Shown in pieces: positions 21,962 through 33,577 of a stretch of 64,000 bases of DNA. The DNA is taken from positions 992,001-1,056,000 of the forward strand of contig JANATF010000002.1 in assembly GCA_029449245.1 (NCBI GenBank), written 5' to 3'. Both the position numbers and the translations under genes were made by a program. The number at the start of each line of letters is the position of its first letter. The first letter of the stretch is position 1. Under the pieces are notes generated by a model that saw nothing but the letters and a program-made list of their open reading frames with translations, ran no database searches and was not told the DNA's origin. The stretch comes from Mortierella alpina. Lineage: Eukaryota > Mortierellomycota > Mortierellomycetes > Mortierellales > Mortierellaceae.

Positions 21962-24240
21962 ATGGCTTCTAACGATAGTGCCTCAGCTATTCCTGAGGAC
22001 GTCGTAATGGCATCTGGTGATCCACCCTCAGCGCATACTGGGGAAGCTGATATGGACGTATGGTCTATCGATGCTTCGGATGACAAACTTTCCATGTTCC
22101 AGAAGTTGGAGAGGGAGGTCGAGGAAGCCAACAGGGATAAGCAGGATGCTTTGAGTCGCTACATGGACACTAAAGTTGCCGTGCGCAAACTAAAGCAGCT
22201 CGACAGCAAGGATGCAACCCTCACTGATGCTCAACGTCGGCGTAATGCAGCTAAGCATGATGCGAAAGTGGAAGATGCCCAACGAGATCTCGACAATGCT
22301 GTTAGGGATTTCGACACGGTGCATCGACACTGGATGCAAATGCGACCGCAGCCTCTCGATCATCAATATCGAGATGAGCAGCAGTCGCCGGCTTCGGACG
22401 TGCAGGACGCAGATGAAGCGTCAGGATCATTGGTCGCCCAATTTAATTCGGCGAGCATCTGGCATTGCGACATCAGGCGCTGCTTGAAGGAAAAGGTTGT
22501 TCCTGTTTTCCAAAACAGCGAGAAGATTGACTTCTCGAGACTGCTTCCTAAAAGCTTCCCTGACGAGCCAGAATTCAAGTTGAAATTGCAGGGCAAGGAG
22601 GACCTGGCAGCTTTGGAGATTGTGCGAGTGATCAACAGGTTTTTGCGAGAGTTCCGCGACTTTTATAAGTTGCATCTCGGCAGCCTGTTTGCGATCCTAG
22701 CAAGCCAGTACATGATGAAGGCCTTTAGAAAAGCCGGCATCGAGGTACGCTTGTTGGAGGAGTCACTCGTGACAATGGGCAAGGACTTGGCAACCCAAAT
22801 GGAGGCCGTGCAGGAGGCGGATGGACCAGTGTATTTCGACTATACGTCGATTGACACTTGGTTTCCGATTGAGAAGTGTGTGCGCGAGCTATTTCGCGTT
22901 GACCTTCTTAAGTTGGAGGCTGTCAAGCAGGTTTTCGCCCTCGACACTGCAACATTCACCGACGTCCACCTCTATGCGGGCAAAGTCGAATTGCTGATGG
23001 AAGCGTCAGGACTCAAGGACTCGGCTTACGAGACTCTAGTCATAGAGTCTTTGTTTGCTGGGTTGCCTGATGAGGGACAGAAGGCTATCACGGCAAAGTA
23101 TCCAAAGATGGTTGAATTACCCAATGTCGCCGCCTTTTTGGATTGTGTCCGTGCTGACAGCACCCAATTTCCAGGTCGCAAGACTGATTGGGCCAAGTGG
23201 TTTAAAGCCCGATTCAAGTCCATTGAGATTGCGAGTCAGTCGGCCACTCCGGTTGCTTTTGTGAAGAAGCCCGCGATCCCGCAGCCTAACAAGGGCAAGC
23301 ATCCTCGCAAGGATACTCGCCAGCCTTGTAGCAAGGAGAGGTGCACTTCCAGCACCCATGCTCCAGCCCAATGCTACGTATTGCATCCTGAACTGAGACC
23401 TCAGTTCAAGAAGCACAAGTCGTCTGCTCATGGCCATATCCGTTCGGTGTCGGCCATGCAGAAGGCGCCTGCTGTTATTGAACTGCAGCCTGTCCATGCC
23501 AAGCGTTTGGCCGCCATGACTCAAGAGGTCGATATGATCCGTAGTTCGAGCTTGGACACTATTTTAGCGGAGAAGATTAATGATGTTCATATCAATAAAC
23601 ATGCTGATGTTGCCCGCTATTTTGCTGAATTTGATCCTTATACACCAACAAAGAGACTTTGTGCTTTCAGAGGTGCTCAAGAAGGTGATAATCGGATTTC
23701 GGTAAAGATATATGCCAATGGCAAAGAACTTACCGCTGTACTTGATTGTGGATCCACAGATTCGTATATCGATTTAGCCATTGCTAGAGAGATGGGAATC
23801 AAAGTAGCCAGGCTACCAGGACCAATTGAGTTAGGAGAAGCTGGAATGAAAGCTGAAAACATGCTTACATGCGACAAAGTTGATCTTGTATGTAATGACA
23901 GATCGGTTTCGTGTCAAATAAGTGTTATGAACATACCTTATTACGATTTTTATATCGGCATGGACTTGTTTCCTCGCTTTGGGTACTATGTCGGAGGTGT
24001 CCGCATGCCCACACCGCCTCCTTTGACTGATATCTGGATCTATGATGATGAAAAACCATCTATCTTGCCAGATGCTGTTCCTGACACAGAAAACACGCCC
24101 GAGTTCTTAGCGGACAAGGCACATTTCCTGAAGGAACTGGAACCTGCACTGGAGCGCAACTCTGCAATCGATCCCAAAAGCTATTGTGAGCTTGAGATCC
24201 TGAAAGTAGAGTTGAAATTGCCGGCAGACTGCGTAATTAA
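21962..24240 (+). pseudogene. A1 gag-protease part, up to the frameshift
   Basis: Starts at MASNDS. Gag is rich in predicted helix/coiled-coil (FQKLEREVEEANRDK region). It has an unusual CX4CX4HX4C finger (C456, C461, H466, C471) in place of the usual CX2C form, and an aspartic protease with DCGS (near residue 595) in place of DTG or DSG. Compared with A2 one T is missing at 24240/24241, next to a G-to-C change, so the frame leaves the pol frame and stops at 24362-24364. The full A1 coding span is 5,192 nt against 5,193 in A2. Confidence 0.92.
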
Positions 24241-27153
24241 GTCAAATCCAGGCCGTTCCATGCACATTCACAAGGTGCAGAGGTCGCACGTCAGATCAAA
24301 CAATGGGGGGATGATGGTGTCATCGTCCTTGCGCCGAAAGGCAATCCCTATAATAACTCGCTGACGTTAGCAGCCAGAAGAGATATGGATGGTAAAGTGT
24401 TGAAGTACCGAGTGTGCCTAGACCCGAGAGTGCTGAACAAACAATTATTAAAATCAGACACGTTCCCGTTGCCACTGATTCCAGATCTACTCAAAAAGGC
24501 TGCTGGTCATAAGTATTATTCTACCTTTGATCTGACGCAAGCGTACCATCGACTGCCACTTTCAAAAGAAAGTCAGCCGTATACAGCTTTCACCTATGAA
24601 GGAAAACAGTACATGTTTGCAAGAGCTCCCTTTGGTTTGAAACCAATGACGAGCATCTTTCAAAGAGGCATGTCTTACCTCCTCGGTGACCTCCAGTTCG
24701 CTGGCATCTATGTTGATGATACGGTTATTTTCTCTCATACGAAGGAGGATCATTTAGAGCAAGCTAAAATAATTGTGGGCAGATTGACACAAGCGAAGCT
24801 CATCCTCAATCGTCAGAAATGTCATCTCTTTCATACAGAGATTATGTTGTTAGGATTTCTTGTTAACAAGGAAGGAAGGAGAATAAATCCTGAGAAGGTG
24901 GCCAACATTTCACAATGGGCCCCACCTACCAACAACAAGGCAGTACAAAGATACATGGGAATGTTTAACTACTTCCGAGAGTACTTGCCGTTATATGGTC
25001 CTATTGCTGGTCCACTCGAATCTTTGCGCAATGTTAAAGGTCGCTTCGTACTGAATGATTTGCAGATGAAGTGCTTTGAGGGTATTAAAAAGCTATTTCC
25101 TTATGCTCCTATATTGAAACAAGTAATCTGGAGACTGCATATGTATGTAGGAACGGATGCTTCTAATGAAGGGATTGCTGGTATGGCTTATCAGTTACCA
25201 TTAGGCGAAAAAGACGATAGTAAGATTAATTATATCTCTTTCACTTCGCGTGCTTTGCGTGATCATGAGAAGCGGTATCCGGCTTATAAAAAGGAACTAC
25301 TAGCAATCATCTTTACTTTAAAGAAGTTTCACTATTATTTGTGGGGCAGACGTTTTACCTTATTCACAGATCATAAGCCGTTGACCTTTCTGATGGATCA
25401 GAAATGTTTGTCAAACATAATGGCTGATTGGCGTGAAACTATCTTCAGCTATGACTTTGAAATCATTCATCGTCCTGGAATATTGAATGTGATCCCTGAC
25501 ACTTTATCCAGAGCGTTTCCTGAAGAATTATGGCCAGAAGATAAAAGGTCAGCTATCGTGAAGCATTCAAAGAGTAATGCTGCCATGTCCAGTGTGTCAT
25601 CTGTTCCAGAGACAATTGATTCTGTAGACTTTGCTCTTCGAATGACTCCTGATAGCATAACATCTCCAGAAGGAGTGCAGTTGCCTGCATTGTCTTTCAT
25701 GCATCAAATTCCTGATCCTGAGAGTTGGCACGTTCCTGAGAAATCTAGGCGAAGAGAGATTTTGAAGAAGACGCATTCCTTTGGTCATTTAGGGGTTACA
25801 TCAATGGTGAACATGATCCATCAAGACAATAAAACGTGGCCCAGATTGAAAGAGGACTGTGTCCTCTGGGTTAAATCGTGTTCATCTTGTCAGCGGTACA
25901 ATATCGCAAGAAAAGGCTATCACCCTTTAAAAGCCATTCACGCAGAATTACCTGGTGAACACTTGGCTATAGACTTGGCGCAATTTCCGCTGAGCACTAA
26001 TGGCTATGAATATGCATTATTAGTCGTTGATGTCTGTACTAGATTTGTATTTCTATTTGAGTTGAGAACCAAGGATGCTGCTTCAGTTAGTAAGCGCCTT
26101 TTCCGTCTCTTTTGTGATATCGGCTTTCCGAAAATCATCCAAAGTGACAATGGGCTAGAGTTCGTCAACAGCATTATCAAAGAAATGACAAAGACACTTA
26201 CAATTGATCATCGTCTGTCTACACCGTATCACCCTCGAGGTAACGGAGTAGCAGAGAGGCATATCAAGTCAATGAAGGACATTCTTCGTAAAAACATTGA
26301 AGCTAACCCCACCAATTGGGATGTGCACTTACCCATGGTTCAACTTCAAATGAACACGAGAATTGTCTCGCTTCATAACTCTACACCGTTCTCTTTGTTC
26401 TACGGTAGAGCGTTTCCTGGGATATCAAATTTCACAGCTGCGGACAGTCGCTTGCTATCTGATGATGATTTAGAGAAAAGATTATTATACTTGACTCATT
26501 TGATATTTCCTGCACTTTCTGACATTAGTTCAGACAACCAAAAGAAAATGATTGATAAATTCAACAACTCGCATACCATCCGTGAAATTCAACCTGGCGC
26601 ATTTGTCATGGCGATCGATCCAGTTGCTGCAGGTGCTCTTGTTCCTAAAAAGGACGGCCCTTTTAAAGTAGTGAGACGAACGAGCTTTGGTGCTTATGAA
26701 TTGCAAGACGCAACGGGTGACATTTTGCCTCGTCATTATGCTCCTGAGCAATTGAACGTAGTAACCCAAGACCTGGCGCAGCCCTCTGAGGAGAGCTACG
26801 AAGTTGAGTCGATTCTAGGACATAGCTTAGAAGACGACCAATTGCTTTATAAGGTTCATTGGAAGGGATACTCGGAGAATGAAGACTCCTTCATCCCCTA
26901 CGAACAGTTTGACTCGGACAAGTTAGTCCACCAATATTGGAAAGGAATTAACAAGACGAATCCTCACGTAGTCGCGAAGCAGCATCGAAAGAAGCTGAAG
27001 ACTCAGAAGGAAGAGTTGAAGAATCACCTTGCAACAAGCGTGACAGCTAGCATTAAGAGAAAGGCTCCTGCAATCGCTTCAATTGCTCAAGCTGTCTCCA
27101 GCACTACGCATCGGGTCAGACGATCAGGTCGTGGTAATGTGGAGAAGTTGTAG
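24241..27153 (+). pseudogene. A1 pol part (RT, RNase H, integrase, chromodomain), out of frame
   Basis: Downstream of the 1-nt deletion the pol frame is open to 27153. It keeps reverse transcriptase YVDD (24709-24720), RNase H GTDAS, the integrase zinc region and D,D,E residues, and a C-terminal chromodomain (YEVESILGHS ... YKVHWKGYS). Without the frameshift it would match A2 nearly throughout. As it stands, it could be translated only after a compensating shift or reinitiation. Confidence 0.92.
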
Positions 27154-27689
27154 TCGTTTTCAGGTTTGTGCAGGAGAGGGAATGGAGAAGAGAAGAGGCA
27201 TGTACATTACAATTTTTGTAATTCTATTTTTGAACCGCGTAAAAAATCATTTTGCGGGGGAGTGTGGGGCTTATTCCCATGTATACCACATTCTCACGCG
27301 CGCGTTGTTCACCATGAGGTTTTTTGGATTAAGGTTTGGACCTTACTTTCCTCATTCATTCACACTTGGTCTTTGGTCTTTTTTCCGCATTGCGTTTTTC
27401 CATGACAAGTAAGAGTTGTCTTTTGTCAACTCGTGCCATTGAGCACTAGCCACCGTATATTAGGCATTTTAGACAGCTGCAGTCTGCAGACGCACTGTAC
27501 AGCAGTATGAGACATGTTCTCATCAGACTAACTCAGGTTAATTTTTGATCCTGGTGTGAGAAGGCTTTCCCGTTCTTCATCGGTTTTCCTTCCCAAGTGG
27601 TTCAAGCAAGAGATGTACACTCTGCTTTACCCACTCTCACAGGTTTTAATCCCTCTATCTATATGGAAAAGGTTCTTTTTTCCCATCAC
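27154..27689 (+). other. A1 3' untranslated region, left of B2
   Basis: 536 nt after the pol stop, continued at 41818-41921 beyond B2. It has no supported ORF. It ends in ATCAC (27685-27689), the B2 target duplication. Confidence 0.8.
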
Positions 27690-27889
27690 TGTAATAGCTA
27701 AAGCAAGTGGGGGTTCTGGGGCTGGGATCAGGGGAGCTTGGGTGAGAATCGTCTGATCTTATTACAGAGGGGGCAACCATCTATTTATCTATCTTTGTGT
27801 GGGACCAAGCATGGTCGCGTTCCAGTCTCTTACGGCTTGGCATTATCCTTGTTCTTGTCCCATACGATACACCCTCAACTCCTGTTACA
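27690..27889 (-). repeat. 3' LTR of B2
   Basis: 200 bp, TGTAATAG...CTGTTACA, identical to 41613-41812. A purine run, CGGGAAGG on the element strand, abuts it and is the likely polypurine tract. Confidence 0.95.
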
Positions 27890-27925
27890 CCTTCCCGTGT
27901 TAAAAAAAAGGATCGCGAAAAAAAA

Positions 27926-30900
27926 TTACAGGCCATGATCGCGCTTGTACTTGCTCAGTATCTGCTTGCAATGAGTTAAGCTGCTCTCTGGTTCCCAAGT
28001 CGACTGTTCCCTTGAGTATCCCTTCCACTTGATTAGGTACTCTTTTCGCCGGTTCCGGTGCTGGTGATCGAGTATCGTTTCTACCTCATACTCTTCCTCA
28101 TTGTCGATGATCTCTGGAGGTGGTTGTGATGGTGCGCGGGGTCCGAGTGATTCTGGGGAAGGTTTGTATTCTCGGAACCGATCGACGTGGAAGACATCAT
28201 GTATCTTCATGGACGGTGGTAGCTCGACCCGAAACGAGACCGGGGAGTGCTGCTCAATGATTGTATATGGACCGATGAATCTAGGTTGTAGCTTCCTTGT
28301 GGGTTGATTTCTTGTTGCGGAGACGGTAATATTATCAGTGTTGAGGAGCACTTGGTCTCCGACGGCGAAGTTGTGGTCTCGGCGGCGAGTATCCGCGTTC
28401 TGCGCCTGTCGTGTTTGGGCTCGCTGTATTTGGTCTTGTGCCAGAGATAGAGTGGCGCCTTGGGATTCGATGAACGCTTGCACGCTGGGATTTGAACTTG
28501 TTTGCGATTGGAGGAGGGACATCGGAACCCTGGGGTGAAAACCCATGTTCAAGAAGAAGGGCGAGTATCCAGTGGAGGCGTTGATCGAGTTGTTGTAGGC
28601 GAATTCGGCTGCAGTCAGCAATAAATCCCAGTTGGTCTGTTTTTGGTCGACGAAAGCACGTAGTATTTCTTCCAGGGTCTGGTTCGCTCTCTCTGTCTGG
28701 CCGTCAGTCTGCGGGTGGAACGCTGTGGACATAGCGAGCTTTACATCGAGTAAGCGGTGAAGCTCCTTCCAAAACCGGCTGGTGAATTTGGTGTCGCGGT
28801 CGGACACGATGGTGGTGGGCATACCATGAAGTCGGAACACGTTGTCGAAAAATAGGCGGGCCACATCGGAAGCTGTATCTGTTGTTTTGCTTGGGGCAAA
28901 GTGGACCTGCTTTGATAGCTTGTCTACAAAGACCGTTATGGCATCGTGGCCTCGAGGTGTCTTGGGGAGCTGGACAATGAAGTCCATGGTCACTGTCTCC
29001 CATCGCTGAGCTGGTATCTCAAGGGGCTGTAAAAGTCCGGCAGGCCGCTGGTGACTGGGCTTGTTGCGCTGACAACCTTCGCATGTCTCGACATATGTTT
29101 TGGTGTCTCGTACGATCTGGGGCCAGTACACAATGCGTCGGAGCTGGTCGTATGTTTTCTGGAAGCCCAAGTGACCGGAGATAGCAGAATCATGGGAATC
29201 GTGTAGAAGAGAGAGGCGGATATCAGCTTTTTGAGGTATGCATACAAGGGTCTGATTGTGGCGTATCACACAGAGGAGGCCTTCATGTAGCAAATAACGA
29301 GGTGGGCAACTTCCCTGAAGGCAGCTTCGATAGATAGGACCGATTTTGGGATCATCGGCGTAACTATCAATCAGGCGCTGCCTTAGGCCCGGGTCTAGCG
29401 TGATGTTTAACGAGTTGAGCGACAAAGGCGGGGGATCTTGATGGTCCGGTCGTCGCGACAAGGCGTCAGACACGATGTTGTCGGCTCCTCGCTTGTATCT
29501 GAAATCGAAATCATACTCCTGCAGGAGCTCCATCCATCTCGCCTGTCGGCGCGTCAATTTGGGCTGTGTGGGGAAATGTCGGAGCGTGGCATGGTCTGTG
29601 TACACGATGAAGTGGGAGCCGTCAAGGTAATATCGCCAAGTTTTCAGTGCGTGGACGACTGCTAGTAGCTCCTGCTCATGGGTCGGGTAGTTTTTCTCGG
29701 CCGAATTGAGCTTTCGAGAGGTGAAGGCAACTGGCCTGGACACACCATTCGAGTCTGTCTGGAACAACACTGCGCCAATAGCAAATCCGGAGGCATCGGT
29801 CTCCACAGTGGATGGTAGATCGGGGTCGAAGATCCTGAGAACCGGCGCTTTGCTAATCGCGTCTTTGAGATCAGTAAACGCGCGTTCCGTGTCATCATCC
29901 CAGAAAAAAGGGACGCCTTCTCCTAGTAATGCTGTCAGAGGTAGAGCAATGGAAGCAAAATTTTCGATATACTGCTGATAAAATTGGGCCAGACCAACAA
30001 ACTGCTGGACCTCTTTTTGCTTGCTGGGTCGCGGCCACTCTGTGATTGCCTTCACGAGACCGGCATTGGTGTGGACGCCGTCTTTGGAAATTACGTGGCC
30101 CAGGAATTCTGTTTGTTCTTGCATGAACGAGCACTTGCTCAATTTCACGTAGAGGCCGTTGCTCCGGAGCAGGGATAGGACGCTTCTTAAGTGGCGGAGA
30201 TGGTCGGCCTTGGTCTTGGAGTATATCAGTAGGTCGTCAAGATATATGACGACCCATTTGTCAAGGACCGGGTTGAATACTTTGAGCATCATGTTGGAGA
30301 ACGAGGCTGGGGCGTTAGTGAGACCGAATGGAACAACATTAAATTCGAAGTGGCCATAGCGGCAACGGAATGCGGTCTTGTGAGTATGGGGTTCAAACAC
30401 GCGTTGCTGATGGTATCCAGACAGTAAATCGAGCTTGGTGAAATAACGTGCTCCACGGAACCTATCGATAAGCTCGTCGATGCGCGGCAATGGGTGGCGG
30501 TTTTTGCGCGTGATACGGTTTAGGCCTCGATAGTCTACACACAACCGTAGAGAGCCGTCTTTCTTCTTGACGAAGAGTACCGGCGCACCGTAGGGCGATG
30601 TGCTAGGCTTGATAAATCCTTTGCGTAGTAACTCGTCGAGCTGTTTCCGGAGCTCATCCAGCTCCGCAATGGATAGGCGGATAACAGGTCGCACCGGAGG
30701 GTCAGCGTTGGGGTCGGTTTCGATCTTCATAGCGTCACCTCTGTCTGGAGGGAGGCCGTCGGGGAGTGTGTCGGGGAAGACGTCGCCAAACTCCTTGAGA
30801 AGGGGTTGAACATCCGCAGGAATGTCTGGGGAGGGTTGAGTGTGTTTTGCTATTTTCACGAGGGCGAGGTAGACCTCGCTGCCAGGTTGAGTGGTAAGAG

Positions 30901-31756
30901 CGTGAAAGTGCATGTGACTGAGGAGCATTCCGCGAGACTTGGAGGTGATGGATGAAGGAGCGAACCCTCGACACGTCCAAAGCACGCTCGTGCCCTGAAA
31001 GTCGAAATGGAGGTCGTTGGTGCGCCAGTTGATGTGAGGATTGAGTTCGGTGAGCCAGGGCTTTCCGAGGATGAGGTCGTATTTTTTGAGCGGGTAGAGG
31101 AGGGGTTGCAAATTGTCAGTATAGGCGTCGCGGGCAAGTTGGATGGGAACGGTGTGTTGGGTGATGGAAGAGGAGCCGTCGGGGAGGATGATGGGGACAG
31201 GTGAGCAGGTTTGGCGGGGGAGAGAGTGTCGTTGTTGGAAGGAGGAGCTAATGACATTGCCTTCAGCCCCTCCGTCGATGAGGATGCGAGCGGGGTGACC
31301 ATTGATGGAGCCGATGAATGTGAGTAGAGTGCGCTCGGCAACAGTCTGTGTGAAGGATTGTAGACGAACCGTACGCTTGCGCATACGTTTCAGTTTGCTT
31401 TTGGAGTAGGTGGATTCTAGCGATGCGAGAGAGACAGGTGGGACCAGGGTCACTGTCTCTGACGTCCTAGGGGGAAGGGGGTGATCGTAGCGAGGGTCGT
31501 AGCGAGGTTGAGGAATCGGGGTCAGGGAATCAGGGGTAGGGTCAGTGTTCGAGGTATGGAGCACGGCGTGAGGGGGAGCGAGCGAAGGACGAGTTTCAAC
31601 GAGGGATTTGTTGTGTTGTGCAACCGTAATTTTATTGCGGTGTGTGGGGTGACAACTTAACTCTGGCGGTTGCTCACTCCCCTTGTCCAGAGGAGAAAGG
31701 GAAGGAGTGTCAGCGATCAAGTTCTGGACTAATCTTGATCGCTGGGAGCGTTTCCC
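27926..31756 (-). CDS. B2 Pol (protease, RT, RNase H, integrase, chromodomain)
   Basis: The open frame has no convincing ATG. Entry is by -1 frameshift from gag at GGGAAAC (31750-31756). Numbered from 31720: protease DGGA (149-152); reverse transcriptase YLDD (493-496); RNase H TDAS (641) and YTDH (about 707); integrase zinc region HDSHD ... CEGCQ; catalytic D913, D974 and E1010 with 35 residues between the last two; a GPY/F-like tail; and a chromodomain at about 1207-1250 (YEVETILDHQ ... YLIKWKGYS ... STWEP). All catalytic residues are present, unlike B1, where position 1010 is Lys. The whole frame is continuous. Integration itself now depends on a Gag source, because C disrupts B2 gag. Confidence 0.94.
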   Translation of the reverse strand, partial: GKRSQRSRLVQNLIADTPSLSPLDKGSEQPPELSCHPTHRNKITVAQHNKSLVETRPSLAPPHAVLHTSNTDPTPDSLTPIPQPRYDPRYDHPLPPRTSETVTLVPPVSLASLESTYSKSKLKRMRKRTVRLQSFTQTVAERTLLTFIGSINGHPARILIDGGAEGNVISSSFQQRHSLPRQTCSPVPIILPDGSSSITQHTVPIQLARDAYTDNLQPLLYPLKKYDLILGKPWLTELNPHINWRTNDLHFDFQGTSVLWTCRGFAPSSITSKSRGMLLSHMHFHALTTQPGSEVYLALVKIAKHTQPSPDIPADVQPLLKEFGDVFPDTLPDGLPPDRGDAMKIETDPNADPPVRPVIRLSIAELDELRKQLDELLRKGFIKPSTSPYGAPVLFVKKKDGSLRLCVDYRGLNRITRKNRHPLPRIDELIDRFRGARYFTKLDLLSGYHQQRVFEPHTHKTAFRCRYGHFEFNVVPFGLTNAPASFSNMMLKVFNPVLDKWVVIYLDDLLIYSKTKADHLRHLRSVLSLLRSNGLYVKLSKCSFMQEQTEFLGHVISKDGVHTNAGLVKAITEWPRPSKQKEVQQFVGLAQFYQQYIENFASIALPLTALLGEGVPFFWDDDTERAFTDLKDAISKAPVLRIFDPDLPSTVETDASGFAIGAVLFQTDSNGVSRPVAFTSRKLNSAEKNYPTHEQELLAVVHALKTWRYYLDGSHFIVYTDHATLRHFPTQPKLTRRQARWMELLQEYDFDFRYKRGADNIVSDALSRRPDHQDPPPLSLNSLNITLDPGLRQRLIDSYADDPKIGPIYRSCLQGSCPPRYLLHEGLLCVIRHNQTLVCIPQKADIRLSLLHDSHDSAISGHLGFQKTYDQLRRIVYWPQIVRDTKTYVETCEGCQRNKPSHQRPAGLLQPLEIPAQRWETVTMDFIVQLPKTPRGHDAITVFVDKLSKQVHFAPSKTTDTASDVARLFFDNVFRLHGMPTTIVSDRDTKFTSRFWKELHRLLDVKLAMSTAFHPQTDGQTERANQTLEEILRAFVDQKQTNWDLLLTAAEFAYNNSINASTGYSPFFLNMGFHPRVPMSLLQSQTSSNPSVQAFIESQGATLSLAQDQIQRAQTRQAQNADTRRRDHNFAVGDQVLLNTDNITVSATRNQPTRKLQPRFIGPYTIIEQHSPVSFRVELPPSMKIHDVFHVDRFREYKPSPESLGPRAPSQPPPEIIDNEEEYEVETILDHQHRNRRKEYLIKWKGYSREQSTWEPESSLTHCKQILSKYKRDHGL

Positions 31757-32125
31757 GACACGGGGGGAGGGGTGCGGGCTTGTTCAATGGCATTGACACG
31801 ACACTCGCTCGCCATGTGTCCTTGTTGGCGGCAACGGAAGCAACTGCCACTGGCCATCAGGCTTCTGCGGTCGGTATCGCTAAGGGGGCGTAGCGGGGGT
31901 CGGTGATTGTTTTGTCGAGTGTAGGTTCGGAAGTTGTGGGGTCGGTTGTTGGAGCGAGGTGGTTGTTGTCGTAAAGCGTTCAGGGTCACTCGGCGGACGA
32001 TAGTTTCGATGTTATGGAGGAGTAGGTTGTCCACTTCCATGGCGTTGGGATCTGCGGCGGAAAGGTGGGTGGCGGCAGCCATTTGGAGGGCGCTGGTATC
32101 CGCGCGGTTGGTGGAAGGAGACTGG
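31729..32125 (-). pseudogene. B2 gag, C-terminal part
   Basis: The C-terminal 131 or so codons of gag with the CCHC knuckle CFRCRQQGHMASEC, ending in TAG (31729-31731). Cut from its N-terminal part (40895-41539) by C. Joined lengths give 1,038 nt, as in B1. Confidence 0.92.
31750..31756 (-). promoter_or_regulatory. -1 frameshift heptamer GGGAAAC, B2 gag-pol
   Basis: In gag phase as G GGA AAC on the minus strand. The pol frame is open both across this site and downstream of it, and the gag stop is 18 nt further on. The heptamer fits the canonical -1 rule and is a known retroviral gag-pro slip sequence. No downstream pseudoknot was evaluated. Confidence 0.82.
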
Positions 32126-33124
32126 TGTGGTGAAGTAACTCTAGTTCTGTAAAATAGACTACGGTCAACTCAAGAAGGTAAGACTGCTCAGATACGAAAT
32201 GACTAATGATAGAATCCCTTACGTTTGATCTTGCGATCGATCTCCGTTGGGGGCAATCGGCGGAAGCGTACCAAATGACTTGGTTGCTCTTGAGCCTGAG
32301 AATAAAAGGAAGACTATTCAAAATATAAGTATCTAACTGATAACAGGCTTAACAAACTTAAGAGAAACCGAGTGAACACTTACTGTGAGGCCCGTTGGGG
32401 GGACTCAAGTCTCACAGGGTGTCTCTCGCAAGTGGGGGACAGGGAGAGAATCTATAACTACAAAAACTACAGAAACAACGGCACACACAGGTTAGGGGCC
32501 TGTATAGACAAAGGGACTCCTTCTTGACTCCTGTGCCAAGGATAGTTCCAAATCCGAGGGGTACTGTTCTTGATCCTCCGAGAAGACACTCTATGTGATC
32601 ATCTTCATACCTGGTGGAAGGCCTAGGGATACGGGCCTTGATGGTTCAGGATTTGTAGGAGAGGAGGGGGACGGTGGAGTGTCTCGGGACGGATTGGTGT
32701 AAAGAACAGAGGTTGGCTAAAGCACTATTCTCGTCTCTACTCTCACTCAAACGCTTATACCGTGTGCGGAGCGTCAAGTTGTGGCAGAGCAACACTAATC
32801 CTACTTTGGGGTGTCAGGGGGGTGAGGATGTGCGTAGGAACGTAGTTCTAAACTGTGCAATCGATGTAAAGGAAAACTTTGGGGAGGAAACAGACCCGGA
32901 ACCTAAGTCCAAGTCTGGGTCTTCTTTTATGGGTTATAAATTTAGGGTGCTATACTGAAGCTATATAAAATTGATGTGTTCATAAGGTCTATACTGAATA
33001 GAGAGGGCAGCAGGATTTTGATATTATAGAGGGAGGGCGGATGAACGATTGCCGGATCCTAGTGTCGCAGTGGTCCTGACTATTTCCCTGCTCCTTGGGG
33101 CGGATCCAGCTCTGCTTCATCACA
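32126..33124 (-). repeat. 3' LTR of C
   Basis: 999 bp, TGTGGTGAAG...CTTCATCACA, imperfect inverted ends. Contains a 94-codon plus-strand frame (32674-32958), present identically in the other LTR and antisense to the element. I do not call it a gene. Confidence 0.95.
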
Positions 33125-33223
33125 CGATCGCAGTGCCTCTTTTACAGGGTCATCACCCTGAGAAAGCAGCTCCAAGCGAGTATCCCCATTTTTCTAGATA
33201 TATGTTATTCCGCTTCCTGCATC

Positions 33224-33520
33224 TTTTTTTTTTTTTTTTTTTTTTTTTTCATCGGGTTTCACCCTTTTTTTCTGGTGTTATCCCTCTCCTTTTTTTTTCA
33301 TTTGGTCTCACCCTTTCTTTTCTAGTGTCATCCCTTTTTTTCATTTGCTCTCACCCTTTTTTCTGGTGTCATCCCCTTTTTTTTCATTTGGTCTCACCCT
33401 TTTTTTCTGGTGTCATCCCTTTTCTTTTTCTTTTTTTCTTTTTTTTTTTTTTTTTTTTTTTTCTCTTTTTTTTTTCTTTTCTTTCCTTTTCCTCTTCGCT
33501 TCCCTTTTCCCTCTCATTTT
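33224..33520 (-). repeat. T-rich tandem tract in C 3' region
   Basis: A 26-nt T run (33224-33249) is followed by four copies of a 40-48 bp unit (CATTTGGTCTCACCC, T-run, CTGGTGTCATCCC, T-run) to about 33420, then about 80 nt almost all T. On the element strand this is an A-rich segment between the pol stop and the 3' LTR. The long Phe-rich frames read from it on the plus strand are low-complexity artefacts. Confidence 0.9.
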
Positions 33521-33577
33521 TCTTTATCCTTCACGTCCTCCATGGCGATTCTACTTCTACAGTCGTGTTCTCTTGAC

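Noticed and set aside
27083-27412. 109-codon frame after A1 pol, also seen in A2 (42867-43196)
   Set aside because: Overlaps the pol C terminus in another frame, and its conservation is explained by the near-identity of the two copies.
30856-31341. 161-codon frame opposite to or out of phase with B2 pol (and its B1 counterpart 19226-19711)
   Set aside because: Out-of-frame shadow of the pol protease region with Ser/Pro-rich composition.
32674-32958. 94-codon frame in both LTRs of C
   Set aside because: Antisense to the element and present twice only because the LTRs are identical. No recognisable domain or start context.
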